This document shows, piece after piece, positions 62,336 to 64,000 of a DNA stretch of 64,000 nt. The position numbers and the translations under genes are program-made. Source of the stretch: BOG-908 sp963751795 (GTDB taxonomy: Bacteria; Pseudomonadota; Alphaproteobacteria; Acetobacterales; Acetobacteraceae); the NCBI GenBank assembly GCA_963751795.1, contig CAVVVI010000001.1, positions 254,411 to 318,410 on the forward strand, given 5' to 3'. The notes below the pieces were generated by a model, which ran no database searches, had not been told where the DNA came from, and worked only from the letters and a program-made list of their open reading frames with translations. Position 1 is the stretch's first letter. The number at the start of each line of letters is the position of its first letter.

Positions 62336-64000
62336 CTATTTGAGATACTTGTTGAACCAGGCCACCGAGCGCCGCTCGTAATCCTCGATGTGCTTGGGGT
62401 CGTGCATGCGGTGGCCTTCGCCGGGGTAGATCGCCGCCTCGGCCGGCACGCCCAAATCGTGCAGCGCGTGCCAGAACTCCTCGGTCTGCGGCGCAGGGCA
62501 CTCGATGTCGTTCTCACCGACGACGGAGAGCGTGGGCGTATGCACCTGCTTGATGAACGTCATCGGGGAGGATTTCGCATACACCGCCGGGTTGTGGTAC
62601 ACCGAAGCGCCGAAATACGGCACAGTCCGGCATCTATGCCGTTCTCGCCGTAATAGGATTGCCAGTTGGACAGGCCGGCGCCGGCGACCGCGGCGCGGAA
62701 GCGCTGGGTCTGCGTCACCGTCCACATCGTCATGTAGCCGCCATAGCTCCAGCCGGTGATGCCCAGGCGATGCTCGTCGATCGGGGCCGCATGTTCGGCG
62801 GCGGTCACCCCGGTAGGGGTGTTCGCGCAGATCGCCATGGCCGAAATCGCGCACGTTGGCCCGGGTGAACGCCTCGCCTTGCCCAGAAGCTGCCGCGCGG
62901 GTTGGGCATGAACAGGGCGTAGCCCGCTTCCAGCAGATGCCGGCCCAGGCCCTGGCCCACGAAGGATGGCTGGTTGGCCCAGGCCGGGCCGCCATGCACG
63001 TCGGTGATCATCGGCAGCTTGGCGCCGGACGCGGTGCCGTTCGGCAGCAGCAGCCAGCCTTGCACGCGCAGATTGTCGCTGGTCCAGGTGATGGAGCGCT
63101 CGGTCGCCGGCAGGGTCTGGCCGGCATTGACGTGCGTCAGATCGTGCCGGTCGCCAAGGTCGCCCACCTCGATCTCCGGCGCCTTGGTAAAGGTCTGGTG
63201 CACGGTGGCCGTGGTCTGGGTGTGGCAATCGGACGCATATTGCCCGTCGCTGGCCTCCAGCCGCTCCTGGCGGCTGACCATGGGCACCGGCATGGCGGCG
63301 GGCGTGTGCGGGTCGATCTGCACGATCTGCGTCTGATCGTTGGCCAGCACGGTGGCGATCAGGTGGCTGCCGTCGCAGCCCCGGCGAGCGACGTCACGGT
63401 GGCGTGCCAGCCGGCGGTGGGATCCCACCGGCTGCGCATCGGGGCGGCCGAGCGGCAGCACGAACGCGTCGCCGCCAGTGGCGCCGAAATCGCTCATCAG
63501 CCCGCCGATGAAGGCGACGGCGCTGCCATCGGGTGCCGCAACCGGCTGATCCATCTGCTGCTGCGGGCTCGACGGGGCATGCAGCACGTGCGCGGCGCCG
63601 GTGGCGGCATCGAACGCGTAAAGCTTGGCCACCCACCAGTTGTTGTCGCCGTCACCGGGCGCGGCGGTGGCGACGAAGCCCTGGCCGTCCGACCGCCAGC
63701 CATATTCATACACATACAGATTGTCGGGGGAGGCCCAGTGCAGCGTGCCGTCGGGCTGCACCAGCGCCAGCCGCTGCTCGTGCACGTCGCCGCCGAGCAC
63801 GCCGGTGATCGCGGCACCGGCTTCCACCGCACCCACCTCCTTGGCGGCCCCGGCGGTGGCCAGCACGGCCAACTGGCCGCGGGGGCCGCCCCGCAGGCTG
63901 TCCATGGTGCCGGCGAAATCCAGCAGCTTGGTCAGGCCGCCGCCATCGGGATGCACGGCGTAGATGGCGCGCGCATCAGCTCCCCGGGCTGCGCAGGACG
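62336..64000 (-). pseudogene. S9 (prolyl oligopeptidase) family serine peptidase, 5' end beyond the window, several frame breaks
   Basis: The C-terminal catalytic domain shows VHGGPAWANQPSF, NPRGSFGQGEAFTRAN (rejoined), the nucleophile in GITGWSYGGYMTMW, acid in SVVGENDIECPAP and histidine in YPGEGHRMHDP. The N-terminal beta-propeller region (WASPDNLYVYEYGWRSDGQG and similar blades) runs to the window edge, so the start is outside. The frame changes near 62628, 62815 and 62880, and a displaced stretch lies at about 63375-63430. Rejoined, all catalytic residues are present, so sequence error is likely. The enzyme would be an acylaminoacyl-peptidase or dipeptidyl peptidase type, and a periplasmic location is usual. 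Confidence 0.85.

Overview
The window is visibly GC-rich throughout and reads as an alphaproteobacterial chromosome. An Acetobacteraceae-like member of the Rhodospirillales is the best guess from gene content and layout. The supporting blocks are ppiD-trpE-trpG-trpD-trpC-moaC-moeA divergent from tpiA-secG-pyrG, a leucine/isovalerate plus valine degradation cluster, and an adrenodoxin-type ferredoxin beside cysteine desulfurases. I see no rRNA, tRNA, CRISPR array, insertion sequence or phage gene. No stretch longer than about 300 bases lacks a gene.

Layout. 0-11.4 kb: the end of an RND efflux pump, a chorismate mutase, an interrupted family-2 glycosyltransferase, an M13 metallopeptidase, an alpha/beta hydrolase, two tandem cysteine desulfurases with a [2Fe-2S] ferredoxin, an acyl-CoA ligase and a small secreted protein. 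11.5-17.4 kb: a MerR-type regulator followed by a beta-oxidation set (thiolase, hydroxyacyl-CoA dehydrogenase/enoyl-CoA hydratase, acyl-CoA dehydrogenase). 17.6-26.6 kb: an EEP-family nuclease-like protein, a four-gene glycine-betaine/osmoprotectant ABC transporter, a prepilin peptidase, and a GspE/PilB ATPase with a GspF/PilC platform protein. 26.7-35.3 kb, minus strand: ppiD, the trp genes, an MNT/HepT-like pair lodged between trpG and trpD, then moaC and moeA. 35.4-39.6 kb: tpiA, secG, an FAD amine-oxidase-like gene and pyrG. 39.7-44.6 kb: dienelactone hydrolase, a 98-residue protein, HAD dehalogenase, a thiolase-like protein and a GlcD-like FAD oxidase. 44.6-53.8 kb: isovaleryl-CoA dehydrogenase, both methylcrotonyl-CoA carboxylase subunits, HMG-CoA lyase, then mmsA, mmsB and an enoyl-CoA hydratase. 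54-64 kb: a YfhO-like membrane protein, polA, a zinc-finger protein, a hydrolase, a MaoC-SDR fusion, a small ferredoxin-like protein and a truncated S9 peptidase.

Two features dominate beyond ordinary genes. First, a family of intergenic inverted-repeat elements recurs at least eight times. Each arm is about 40 bp, A/T-rich and itself a hairpin, and two arms face each other across a GC-rich spacer. The bases at the foot of the hairpins covary between copies (GGACC/GGTCC, GAACC/GGTTC, GAAGC/GCTTC). The elements lie at gene ends, sometimes directly ahead of a ribosome binding site, and one copy encloses a gene. Second, at least ten otherwise recognisable genes carry an internal stop or frame break, several as compensating pairs. 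This looks more like indel error in the sequence than mass gene decay, so products below are described from the rejoined frames.

Many adjacent genes overlap by 1-4 bases (ATGA, GTGA, TTGA, CTGA), which points to tightly coupled operons. The acyl-CoA genes at 9-17 kb and 44-54 kb together supply fatty-acid and branched-chain amino-acid breakdown to acetyl-CoA, acetoacetate and propionyl-CoA.
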